A stretch of 64,000 bases of DNA from the NCBI GenBank assembly GCA_963969345.1, contig OZ017770.1:7635246-7699245 (forward strand), in the 5' to 3' direction. This document shows, piece by piece, positions 52,131-63,269 of this stretch. Origin of the DNA: Turbatrix aceti. Its lineage: Eukaryota > Nematoda > Chromadorea > Rhabditida > Panagrolaimidae. Within the stretch, counting starts at the first letter, position 1. Each line of letters opens with the position of its first letter. The notes beneath the pieces were generated by a model. The model saw only the letters and a program-made list of their open reading frames with translations. It was not told the origin of the DNA and searched no databases. The position numbers were made by a program, and so were the translations under genes.

Positions 52131-55100
52131 CTATACGTAATCTGCGTACCAAGCAATTTTGTCTTCGGTGGGAGACGTTACTTCTTTGTCACTCCTAATT
52201 GCCGATGCATAAATTGCTGGGACTCGTGGAGCATTTCCATTAGCATCTGATATTGATTTAATGTTTGTTCCCTAAAAGCAGACTGGGCAATGATCGCGGA
52301 ATGGCAAAGGGACAAAAAACTCACCGCTTTCATGTATTCTGGCATATCAAATCGGCTTTTTTGGGGTACGCCTGGATCGTCGTAGGAAGCTGCTCTTTTT
52401 GAACACTGACCAGGTGTGGGATCGTGCTAAAAATAATATTTTTGAGGCCCTCGGCCAAAAACACAGCATTCTACTATCAGGAAAGTAAATAGACCGGAGG
52501 GAAAGACTAATCCAATCATACCTCCTTACTCAAGGATTGTTGAACTCGGTCGTATGAAAAGTTGACACTTTTCTGCTGCGTTACCGGTGAGTTTCGAATT
52601 TTTGGATCATCGGGTGTTATCGTCGCTTCTCCGCAGTAGGGTATGTCACTGGGAGCGACAGAGGCAGGGGTAGGCGCAGACCGGCCTGAGGTTGCCACTG
52701 ATTTCCTTCTGTCACCGGTTTTGTTGACGCCGCTGGCGGCAGTATCGTTTGACACAGATGGCCCGGACTGCTCTGTATCTGACTTGGATTTGGCTTGACT
52801 GGCTTTTCGGCCGAATTTAAAAAGCTCTTGGAACTGAAAAAAATAAACTCGTTTTTTTTTATCATCTCGCCATAAATTTTGGCTGAATTACCCTTGGGTT
52901 TGTGCTATGCGAGCGTATGGCGCTGTGCTTTTGTCCTTTGGAATCGGTATCGGTTGGCAATTCGTAGAAAGCAATATCACCGTGTTGGAAGTAGGGAAAG
53001 TTAGTTTCTTGGTTTTGTGAAAGAAGTGGGGATGCGAGAAGCTCTTTTTGGTATTCGCGTTTTGGCAATAGTTTACGATCTTTAAACTGCTGTTGTGTCA
53101 TAACCGTTATCATTCGAGGCGTAATGCTAGCTACAGTAGTTGAGAGATGAAGAGGATCACATGTTCCGGCAAAACAAATAACCACATCCGATGGGTCAAA
53201 ATTGTACTTGATAAGAAGTGGCTTGAGTACCTTGTTGAGCGTTAATCCCTGACGAACCCGTAACATGACCACTTTTGCCGGAATGGGAGATGAATTTTTG
53301 GATGACAGCGTAGGCGCTAGAAAATCCACAGCAAAGCGAACGACAGGCATGAGGCGGACGTGTCGATTGTTAAGTGCATCTATTGCCTGTCTAGCGGGAT
53401 CAATAGTGCTACCGGTTTGTGCGTCAACAACTTCGGTCGACTGTTTATCCATACCACGTCTCTGTGCCATCATTTCGGTCCATTTTTTGACGGAAATAAG
53501 CTAAATTATCAAATAAAAAGCTTTATGCTTGCAAATACACAAAAAACCAATTTACCGGATCTGCCAGAACTTCTTTTTCCGACGATACGCTGTCAGCCGA
53601 GAGCACCATACAGTACCTCAACTGACCCTGTCCAACCTGCGGTCGCTTGGCAAAACTCTTGGAACTGTCACCGCACTAAAGAGACGTTTGTTTATGAAAT
53701 CGGTTTGCGAACACAGTGGAGTATAACAACAAATGCCAAAATGAACATAAATTACAACTGGAAAGTCAACACAAAATGAAAAAAAAGTGAAAAAAATCGA
53801 TGATAGTAACGAGTGAAAAGATGAGCTTCAGTGAAGTGTGCAGATCGATCACAAGGGAAAAAAAAACACGTAACAACGACCCCGGGATAAGGTTGAAAAA
53901 AAAGAAACAGAAGAGTAGCAGGCTTAGATGATGTCGGCGGGGGTTGGATCACTGCGGACGGGTTGTAACTTTCTTTCGAGAAAAGTCTTAATTTTGAAAG
54001 CGATGGAATTGTTCATCTAAAAATCAAAAAACGACACAGATAGGAAAAAAATACAGAAAATAGGGAAAAAAAGTACCAAAACACAATCCATTAAAAAAAA
54101 GGATAAGCTCACCAAAAAAATTAACTTACCGATGAAGTTTCCGTATGCTCGCTCGAAACGTCGTTGTCGCCGCCGCACCTCGCTGATCCTGAAATTCAAA
54201 AAGGTTAGTTAAACGGCCGGGGAGCCTTTCCTACTTTTTTCACCTTCAGCTCGCATGTACCGAGGCCATACGTCGTATTTGAGCAAATGGAATATCTGAA
54301 AAGGGTTAACAGTCATGCACAATATTTATGGTAAAGTCACCGAAAGCTCACCTGATACTGCGCATGATCGTAGGTGTCCGGTCTGAAGTCATTTGTTCGT
54401 TTGGCGTCGAGTATGGCCTTGTTTGTAGCGTATTCGACGTTTACCGGCTCGTTGCAGTTTTGAGCAAAGTGTCGTTCGAAAATTTGGTTGCCAAGTTGTC
54501 TCCGACCATGAGCATCATCGTGGGACAGCGCCTTGTACTTTTGAACGGACAGGTAGAAGTACAAGTTTTCTGAGCAGTATTGCTGATTGAGAAATTCCTA
54601 AAACAATGACTCAATATTTTTTTCTTTTTTTTAACAAAAACAAAATTACCAAAAATTTCTGTGCTTCAGCCTCATTTCTCAGCGCTGTCTCGATATCCGT
54701 GTCATAGTCGGTTTGGCCGGAGTCAGAAGCCTCGCCGTTGGCGGATGTGCTACTACCTCCTCCGGCCGCCGTTTTAACCTCGTCGCCGTTAATTGAGTTT
54801 AACCGAATGTTGCGTACAGCAGAGATTACTTCGCTTGTTTCTGCCGAGGGTCTGGGTTTGCTTAGCGAATCTGCGGCCGCAGAATCCAGCTCTTCGTTTC
54901 GACAGGGAATCTCTTGGGTATCAAATTCACGCGTTCGGTGAGGAACGCGTGTCGTCGTGTGGTGCTTGTTGTACTGGTGATGCCTGAACAATGATCCAGC
55001 GCCAAAATTTACAAATAAATGACGAAAACGTTCTGGAGTGGCAGTGACCGAGTTAACGTCATGGTTTAGTGTTGGTAAATTTTGTTTCGCCGCAGGTAAC

Positions 55101-55358
55101 CGTTTGGTGGTAGTGAAAGCTCGATTTTCCTCTTCTAGTGACGATGACACACAAATTGATTTGTCGACAGGATGTTCACACCGAGTCGTCGTCCGTGGGG
55201 TATAACGTTCATGAGCAGCTGAAAAGAACAATCGTCGTAAAAAATAAATAAATATACTAACATCACAGAATAAAAAAAAACGCACTGCTTAAGGACACAT
55301 TTTGGGTACTGGCCTGACTGTCGTCAACCAAAGGGGAAAACCGCTGCCGCTTGGAATA
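52131..55358 (-). CDS. RGS plus Ras-binding-domain protein (RGS12/RGS14/loco-like), 5' incomplete
   Basis: Ten exons found (55286-55358, 54650-55218, 54352-54597, 54244-54295, 54130-54188, 53556-53675, 52892-53500, 52522-52833, 52325-52426, 52131-52271), 760 residues in one phase-consistent frame; the first exon starts in mid-protein. The RGS domain runs from ETALRNEAEAQKFLEFLNQQ through CSENLYFYLSVQKYKAL, PVNVEYATNKAIL and YDHAQYQIFHLLKYDVWPRY; such domains accelerate GTP hydrolysis by G-alpha. About 110 residues on is a Raf-type RBD (AKVVMLRVRQGLTLNKVLKP then YNFDPSDVVICFAG), which binds Ras/Rap GTPases. That pair is the RGS12/RGS14/loco design. I could not find a clear GoLoco motif. An alternative last exon at 53924-54016 would end the protein after RGS with an in-frame stop, so a short RGS-only isoform is possible. 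Confidence 0.75.
53924..54016 (-). CDS. Possible alternative terminal exon of the RGS gene
   Basis: After the acceptor ATTTTTAG, 31 codons in the phase left open by the 54130-54188 exon read MNNSIAFKIKTFLERKLQPV and end at TAA. Using this exon gives an RGS-domain protein without the Ras-binding domain. Whether it is used, or whether RGS and RBD parts are two genes, needs transcript evidence. Confidence 0.4.
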   Translation of the reverse strand: MNNSIAFKIKTFLERKLQPVRSDPTPADII

Positions 55359-58300
55359 CTGCAAGGAAGCAATTAAACAAGTGCTTTACTTTAATTTTTA
55401 TTTAATGTAATAGTAGTAGTATGTGTTAACAACTCATGATGCAAATTTGATAACAAGCCTCACGGAGGGAGTATAGCGCAAGTCAGACGGGTTGCAAAAG
55501 TTGTCCCGTGAAAGACGTAAATTGTATCAAAAAAATAATAATGCGAGAAACAAATTAACAAAAGTAAAATTTAATAAAAAGTTGGCAGACTTTAAACATG
55601 TGTACTAATTGCTAAAAAAAATAGGGAAAAATCTATTTGTCCCAGGCAGCTGTGATAAGAAAAAAACTTGAATAAAGCTAAAATTAATACATTCCGCTGG
55701 CCAAAAAAAAGCATGCTTCAATAGAAGAAGAAGGCGCATCAAAAAATTCTAGTAGCAATGAGGAAAAAAACAAAAAAAAGACAAATCCGTTGTCAGTAAA
55801 ACTGTTTACAACACACGTCAAACATTTTGTTAGATAGAGTTGACTTTTCTGAGTTTACTACTGCTTCGCGACGTTCGTTCGCCACGAAGAAAAAAATCCA
55901 ACCGGCCAAAAGCCAACCCAGACATTCTTAATTGGCATTACGCATATTAGAATTTTTTTTATTCATTCTTAAAAGCGAAAGCAATAAGTAAACAGATATT
56001 TTTTCAACAAAAGAAATGAAAAAAAATATTAATACAAGCAAAATCGATTAAAAAGATACAGCATCGCAAATTAGTTCTGCATTTGTTGGAAAAAAAGCTA
56101 AGCCAATAAAAAATAAAATGGCGGCGCTTACAAGATTCAGGATGACGATTAGCCGCCTCTTTTGAGGTTTTAAAAATACCTTCACGTGAATATCAAGTCC
56201 CCTTCTTTGTCTCATTTCTCTGTGTGCGTATGCCTATCAGACTATTGAAAAATTCTGACACAAGGCAAGTATTGTATTCCGGACAGCTTTAAAAAATTAA
56301 AACAATTTTTTTTTGCCTTGCAACATTGTCGCATTTTTTTTTGAACGGCATCGCCGGAGAACCAACCCATGGTACTATTCTAAAAGCAAGCAATTCACAA
56401 ACGCAACGCAAGATTCTTGTTACTAATATATAGTCCCCAAGTCATAAAATCAGGCGCGCACACGCGTGCAAATGTGTTAGCACCCCGCCAGCGTCGGTAA
56501 CGTCGTTGACACGCGCAAGCGCGCGCCGTTTTTCTTCTTTTTTTTTGCCGTATACGATTTCGCTCGTCCATTTTGTGCAGCATCAATAAATTACACACAA
56601 CGAATTTCATTTTCAAAGAAGTATCCAAATGTTAGTGTAATTTCTTTCGTTTTTACCCCCTCGCAAAAAAAAGAAGAACAAGAATAAACGATAAAATCAT
56701 ACAAAATAATTTCGCATGAGTTAAAACAGCTTCTGGATTGTAATTCTATACTATATATATGCCAAACTGAGTGAGCAACAAAAAAATGAACCGTAATAAC
56801 CCCCCCCCCCCCTTTTCACAATTTGAAGCGCTTTTCAAAAAAGCGTCAAAGCATTTTAATAAGCTGTCAAAGAAATGATAAAAGTCAAAAGTGACACATT
56901 GCAGTACTACTATTAGTAATACTCTGTAAATACTAGCATCATTTTAAAATAACACAACTTTTCGCACTACGGATATAACTAAGCTTCGTTTCGTACTAAT
57001 GGGTACACAAATTACAGCATGTCGGCTTCAAGGTATCCAGATGCCTTCGAATTTTTATGTTTCTCTCTTTGTGACAACAAATTGGCCATTTGTCAAATCT
57101 TTTCAAAAAAAAGTTGGTGATTAAAGCGACAATAGACAAGGTTTAAGTGAATTGCTTGAGCGTGTAAAACGCGTAGTAGCAGAAGCTAGTGAAACTTCCA
57201 AAAAATTTTTTTTTGCGGTTATAAGTAAAAATCAATAGCTACGTGAGTTTAATAAACTATGTGGTAAGTAATAAGTATCAAACAAATGTGTCCTTTCTCC
57301 AGCTGTATGGTTTGCAAAAAAATGAAGGCAAACTAAACATGCTAAAAGCAACCCCCTACTACAAATATTAAAACGTCGTCCGCGTCAGTTATTGGAAAAA
57401 AAAGAAAAAAAGAGGAAATCTAAAATGCAAATCTTCAAAGACAATAATAAGTTTCATATCATAATAATAAAAAAAATTAACAACATTGATATTGACACAT
57501 GGTATCCACACGCACATATACATACGTACATGCATACTTATACACATACGACAAAACGATAGCTATGCCATAAAAGCGAAGTAGCTGTCACATAGAACGG
57601 TAGTCTGTCTCTGAAATGCTGCGGAACATGTAAGACTCAGCTCTCTACCACTTGGATGCCGTCTTGCTAAATTCCACCCCTCTTTGCTTCGAGCAGTGTT
57701 AACAGAGGTTCGCTATCCTCTACTACGACGGCAGCAACGATAACAACAACGATGTCAACTAGCAAGCCACAAGTCTGCGTTCATCTTCACACACGCGCAC
57801 ATTCTATGGACCTGCACGCTTTAGTTAGCAGGAAAGCTTGCATATAAACATTGTTTGCCATTATTACAGAAACAATGCGAATTTGATAGTCTAAATTCCA
57901 AATAACGAAGCATAATCCAGGCGAAATTTTGTTGCACCGGTAGCACTCAACAAATTTGATACAACTATAAAGTAGGAGATTCCAAAAAAATTAAGCGACT
58001 AACAAGATGAGTAGGTATCATTTTTTAACACCAGGAAGACGGTGGAATTTAAACTCGGAAACGACATGATAAACCATGTCAAAAAAAACAGAAACAGTAA
58101 CTAACAGCATTACGAGAAACCTCTACAAGAGCTTAACGCAAAGCTAGTCGTCGTCAGTCACCAGCCGCTTCACACGCAGCAGAAAAAAAAAGATGAAAGA
58201 AATTTGGAGCATTAAACTGTTCGAATTTCGCCAACGTAAAAGAGGGTTAATGAAACGATTTATTTTCATCGGGCTGCATTTCAAAAACTAACTTTTTTTA

Positions 58301-59898
58301 ATAAATCGGGACACTGTTTTTGCACAGCTACAACTTTGCCAAATTGAGTAAAGTAACTCGTGCGAAAACAAATTGCAAAGACAGAAAAAAAATGTGCAAA
58401 AACTGAACATTGAATTCTATGATTTAAAAAAAAGTCAAGGTGAAAAGTAAAGCATAACATGCTGAAAATTTGATTTAGAGTTGTGACGCAATACGATACA
58501 ACAACAACGATGAGACAAGGCCTAGCTCTGGGAACTCGGGCAAATTAGTCTAAATGGCTTGATACGTGAGTTCAAAACCACCATGGGTGCTGAACTGTAT
58601 CTGGTAGCCCCAGACATTAGCAATACAACCCATAGAGCAATGATGTCCAGCATAGCGGAGCCCTTACTTGTTAGTTGGCTAGCTAAGTTCTTCCACACAT
58701 TGCCAACAGCGGCATTGCTTGCTTGGATGGCGACAGGCAAGTATGTCTCCATTTGTAAGCTGGCCACACAGCGTACGGAACAAGTGCAACTAAGCCAGCA
58801 AAGGCGTGCACGCACACTAGTAACACGTAACTTTGTCTGCGTAACCGCAAAAGCTCTCTTTTACTATGTTTTTTAAATAAAACTCAACTATCTCAAATTT
58901 TCGATGATAAATGCGAGTTTTTGCTTAGAATATGATTTTTTATGTACTATGAAATGGGGAGAGACGAGAACACAAAATTCCAAAGTGTGCCTTATTATGG
59001 TCCCACATTCAAAGCAATAACCATTACGAAACAAAGCTATTTTTAATGAGAAAAATTCCACGCAAACAACTTGATCAATATATGGTAGGCAGTAGTGTGC
59101 CGCATCCACGACGTTATAACAGACGAGTCTGGCATCCCTCTTCGCAGCAGAACAGATAATGAGTCAAAATGCCTATTTCTCGGTTCAAAGCTATTTTCGG
59201 GGCTTAAAAAGCAGAAAAAAAAGACAAGAAAAAAAAGACAATATGAAAGTAGGGTTATATTTATATATTTTGGACAACCAAGTCGCACGTATACACACAC
59301 ACACAAGCACACGTATACACGTAACATAAAGCATAACGAAGATTTAAAAATATAGACTTGTTAGCATGAAACTAACTTCACAAAATAATAGTGTGCCATA
59401 GACTAGCATAATAAGCATTCAGCAAACCGTGGCACAGCGGAAATAAAAAACTTTGTAAAGAGCGCTCCCTCCGCCGAAAAAAAATATGTTATAGAGGGTA
59501 TGAAAAAAACTGTAACAATGCACAACCTTTTTTCTCATAATATAGGTCGTGTTCCGTCTGCTTTGTTTTTGTTGCCTTTTGTTAAAAGCAAAAATTTGCA
59601 TTGAAAAAAAATGGCAACAAAAACGCAATATTAAAAAAAACGCTCTTTTTTTGACACGGCAAAATGTGGGGTACGCTGGCAACAAGTGGTCGCATAAAAA
59701 ATCTTTTATGAAAATATGAAACGCAACTTATGGAAAACTTATATTTCCAAGTGTAAAACAGAACCAACCGGACAACGAGAAGTAGGCACGGGCACGACAC
59801 CCTGAAAAAAAAATGTTATTAGACTTGAAAACCTTATGAAAGCCTTTCTGAGAATTTTAAATTTTGGAAAAAAAGCTGCGCATTTTGTATGATTATAC
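55359..59898. other. Large AT-rich interval, intron or intergenic
   Basis: 4.5 kb. If the PTB-like exons at 59.9-61.1 kb belong to the RGS gene this is one intron; otherwise it is intergenic. It holds a run of 13 C at 56800-56812 and an (AC)n run at 59293-59304. A less AT-rich patch at 58520-58870 has frames on both strands; the minus-strand reading METYLPVAIQASNAAVGNVW ends at a good GTAAGG donor and could be an exon, but its phase does not fit either neighbour. Confidence 0.5.
56800..56812. repeat. Poly-C run of 13
   Basis: A homopolymer of 13 C in otherwise AT-rich DNA; prone to length variation and assembly error. Confidence 0.9.
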
Positions 59899-61130
59899 CT
59901 TTAGGAGTAGAATATCAGCCAGCTTATTAGCGCTGCACGTTTCCTCGTTCTCTGGTACGTTTTCTAAGCGATGGCCAAACTCCTTCCGGCGCTTGAAACG
60001 TTCGGCTGTTCGGCGTCGAGAATCTCGGACACCACAAATACCGGCGCGCACAAAGCTACCATCGCCGTTCATAATCAACAAATTCAACAAAGTTGAATTT
60101 ACCAAAAACACCAATACGTAAATCTAAAATTTTTTGGCGGGAAGAAGTGAGATAGGCGACCGAATGCGAAGAAATGAGCGTTTCAAGGATACAACAAAAG
60201 CACACAAAAACTCAGTGAGTCTTCCGTACAACTTGACCTTGATAGCAAAAACGAACGCCCCAGAAGACAAAAAAACATTACTCATGACGTCCCTTTTTGT
60301 CTATTCTCATTGCTTTTTACATCCCACATTTGCTTCCTTTTAGCCCGTCTTGGTTCGTACGCCACTCACCCTCAGAAGGTGCTCTGCATGGCGAGAAAAC
60401 GCCACAAATTTTTCGGGAGTCTGACACGTTGCGAACGGCAGAATTGCAGCAAAGCAGTTGTACGTCGAGTTATTCTGACAGACACCAATCTTCACAATTG
60501 GACGCAACCATTCGTAGTCGATGACAAAGATGTCGGCGTAACGGTAGTAGATTTGGAGATTTGTCTTTTCGAAAACAATGCGCAATCCCCTGTTGACTAT
60601 TGAGAGTCTCACTTCTGAGCCCTTGTGGCCGGCCAATAAAAAATTATTTATCTAAAATTGCATTTCATGGAATAACTTGCGGAAAACAGGAGTAAATGCT
60701 TACTTTTTCTTCAATTCTGTTATTTAATAAGATCAAAGAGTCGTCAACGTCAGGGAGCGCATAGCATTCGGCAACAGTTAATTCCGCTTTCCACTGGCTG
60801 GCATTAACGCTAAAAGCACCACGTACAGCAGAGAGAAAAAAAGGCATGCGAAAAATTCACTACCTCGGCGGCGATGATGGTAGAGTCATATTGTTTGACG
60901 CTAATCAGGATATAACAACAATTAATAACAAAAAATAAGACAAAATACGCTTTGTAGTGAATTCCAAAACTGTTGCTATGCGCATATTTTTCTTGCTTTG
61001 TTATTGCAAACGCCGCAACGTCGTCAAACAAAGAAGAAACACGATGAATCCCGTCTAAAAGGGCGAGGGCATCACTTTTATCGTCCCAGTCGATGGAGAT
61101 ACGTTCACTGGCTTATCGTCATCGATTTGT
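59899..61130 (-). CDS. PTB/PH-like domain exons, partial gene
   Basis: Four exons join in phase: about 61130-60949, 60704-60809, 60370-60651 and 59899-60123. The joined sequence includes ALALLDGIHRVSSLFDDVAA, SNSFGIHYKAVNASQWKAEL, then EVRLSIVNRGLRIVFEKTNL and YNCFAAILPFATCQTPEKFV, and ends with a basic helix (RDSRRRTAERFKRRKEFGHR). The alternation of strands with GLRIVF in the middle and a final helix is that of a phosphotyrosine-binding (PTB) or PH-type fold, but the match is by eye and weak. Start and end are not found. The last exon ends in phase 0 and the first RGS exon at 55358 begins in phase 0, and RGS12 carries a PTB domain before RGS, so both may be one gene; this is inference. Confidence 0.5.
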
Positions 61131-61316
61131 AGAGAATTATGCGAATCGCAACAAACGCCGATACTTTTATTTATTTTTGTTCTGACAAACTTTTTATGCG
61201 CATGGGATTTCCGTGATTTGATTTATCGCTTTCTCACTGTCGTGTATTTATTAATGTTTTCACGATAGCAACGTTGTATAATCCTCTATGCATTCCTTGT
61301 CGCCTTCCGCTGACTC

Positions 61317-62349
61317 TCATTCAGCGGAAGGGTGATTTTTTGCAGCGGAAGGGTGACTTATAATGGGTGATTTTTTGCAGAGCTCAAGCAGGAGGTCTTT
61401 GAGTCCGGTGGTCCAGGCATCCGTTTCCGCTGGAAACTGCGTTGTAAATTTTCGGAAGTAAATCCAAGCTTCGTCATAGAGTTCGCGATCTATTGCTGCA
61501 AGAAAAATGAATGAATAATTTATTATAATTGCTGTAGGATAGATAATTTGGGTCTCAGGGCAAAACATACCGTCAACAATGTAGTTTAGCTGTTTTATGC
61601 AATGCGGCGAGAGTCTGTCTTTGTTGACAGCTTCATAGAGTGAATTTAATTTGAGTTGTACACCTTGTTGCGTACATCCCTGTTAATTTATTTTATTTTT
61701 TTTATTTGTATTATTTTTGTTGTATCCGCGGCGTAAGGCAAAAGAGGAAGACAAAGAAGTGTTGCAACCCGCGCTCCAACCTTTGGCGCGAGGGGCCAGC
61801 CGCGCGAGCTAGCAAGTCGTTAGACAAATGACTTGCGCCCGCGGACGCGATCAACACCTTGTTCCCTCTCTTTGTCTATCTCCCTGCCACAGTATCCGGA
61901 AGCAAACAACGCCCCATTAGCATCTTTATATAAGAGCCTAAGACACGGGGTTTCACGAACCACGGTCTAGGGCCAAGTCCCCCGGTTGCTTGTTGTAATT
62001 TGTGTGATTTTGCTGAATAAATTTGATTGTTGTATTGTGATATTGTGATTGTTGGTATTGTTGTTAGAGGAGTTAAGTAGGGAGCCTTAGAGAGGAACCG
62101 GGTACACATTAATTTTAAAAGAGACAACCGGTTAATTACCTCATTTAAACGCAGCGAAGCTTTAATCAAAAAGGATACTAGTTGGTTACCATTAAGGGAG
62201 ACGTCTCCAGCTGCTTTGACGGGGGGAACATACTTGGATTTATCGGGTTGAGTAATTAAGCGTTTCTCTTCCGGAACAGTATTCGGAGGCATAAAAACGA
62301 GCGAAGTTTCGTCCGATATAGAGGGATATTCATTAAACGACGATTTCAT
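61317..62349 (-). CDS. SRA1-like protein (steroid receptor RNA activator protein family)
   Basis: Three exons (62140-62349, 61571-61679, 61317-61495) give 165 residues from the Met of MKSSFNEYPS. The C-terminal helical bundle VQLKLNSLYEAVNKDRLSPH, CIKQLNYIVDAIDRELYDEA, then ETDAWTTGLKDLLLELC follows the pattern of the SRA1 domain, where the short ACE1-like bundle carries L..L, W.xxLK.L signatures; a related bundle closes Sec31. The N-terminal part is Pro-containing (KYVPPVKAAGD), as in SRA1. The open frame extends upstream to an acceptor at 62443, so a further 5' exon is possible. The last codons come from a short tandem repeat (61321-61378) giving SPIISHPSAAKNHPSAE. The intron 61680-62139 contains an unusual GC-rich insertion. 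Confidence 0.6.
61321..61378. repeat. Short imperfect tandem repeat in the SRA1-like last exon
   Basis: AGCGGAAGGGTGA followed by TTTTTTGC occurs in tandem with one degenerate copy. It is translated on the minus strand as the last codons of the gene. Confidence 0.7.
61760..62040 (+). mobile_element. GC-rich, TATA- and AATAAA-bearing insertion, possible solo LTR
   Basis: Inside an intron of the SRA1-like gene, about 280 bp contrast with the AT-rich surroundings. In the plus direction they read like an LTR: GC-rich upstream part (61760-61855), TATATAAGAG at about 61927, and GCTGAATAAA at about 62011-62020 some 90 bp later. The orientation is opposite to the host gene. I could not fix TG...CA ends or a target duplication, so a solo LTR, a SINE or an ncRNA promoter are all open. 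Confidence 0.4.
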
Positions 62350-63269
62350 TTGCACAAAATTATATACAGTGATACAATTTGCCAAAAAGTATTTAGTCTT
62401 TGTTAGCGTAATGCCTATCGATTTACCCTTTTCTGGCAATACCTGAACAAAGGGAGAGATTATAGCCCAGTATTGTCGCTGTCATCCTTGTCTTTGTCAT
62501 CAATTGCCGGGATTAAGGTAATCGTCCTAAGCTTTGGTGATCGTTAACGGTAACAAAAATATATGTGATTTTAAATAACTTTTGTCTCAATGAGTAATAT
62601 TTTTACGAATTGTAATGTACCGTTTAATAAAAGTCTGAAAATGTCTTTTTTTAGTAGAATACGGTAAAAAAATAGTACCTTTGATGGCAAAACCGACTTT
62701 TACGTCACAAGATAATTATAGGAGTTTTTGACCGTCGCTAAAACTGTTCGTGATAGGGTGACACTTGTTACGTACTTGAAAGCCGTCAGAATAACCGCTG
62801 TTATTGTTGTTTACGACGATGACAGCCAACAACCTATTGTATAGTAAAAATTTTAACTTAATAAATGGAAGCAACAAATCTCGGTTACATGTAAATATTA
62901 GTTTGATGTAATTTTCATTTTCGTTATTACTGATTAAATAAGAGCATACTTGCGTAAAAAGACACACAGATGTCTTGTAAGACGTGCAGTCATGACTTTC
63001 TACGTCACATCGGTTGTCAGGGAGGATTTGTTATCTTAAAATTCCCGTTATCTGTCCCTGAATAACATGACTTCTGTTGCCTTACGTTTTTTTAGCCATT
63101 TTCAAAAAAAATGCGGAAGACGGTAAAAAAAAAAAGAAGTGACAACTTGAGCATAACCCTGATAAAAAATACAAAGAAGAAAGATTATAGCTAGCAATGC
63201 GTAGCAGTACGCATACCAATGCGGAAGAAATTTATTAGAATTATTCACACATTTTCAAATTAATGTTTT
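62350..63269. other. Intergenic, SRA1-like upstream / collagen 3' flank
   Basis: About 900 bp, AT-rich. The minus-strand open frame 62716-62967 is Asn-rich and unlike a protein domain. A 5' exon of the SRA1-like gene could be hidden here. Confidence 0.45.

Noticed and set aside
56395..56628. 77-codon Arg-rich minus-strand frame
   Set aside because: Low-complexity reading of a GC-richer patch (CGCGCAC repeats) with no splice context.
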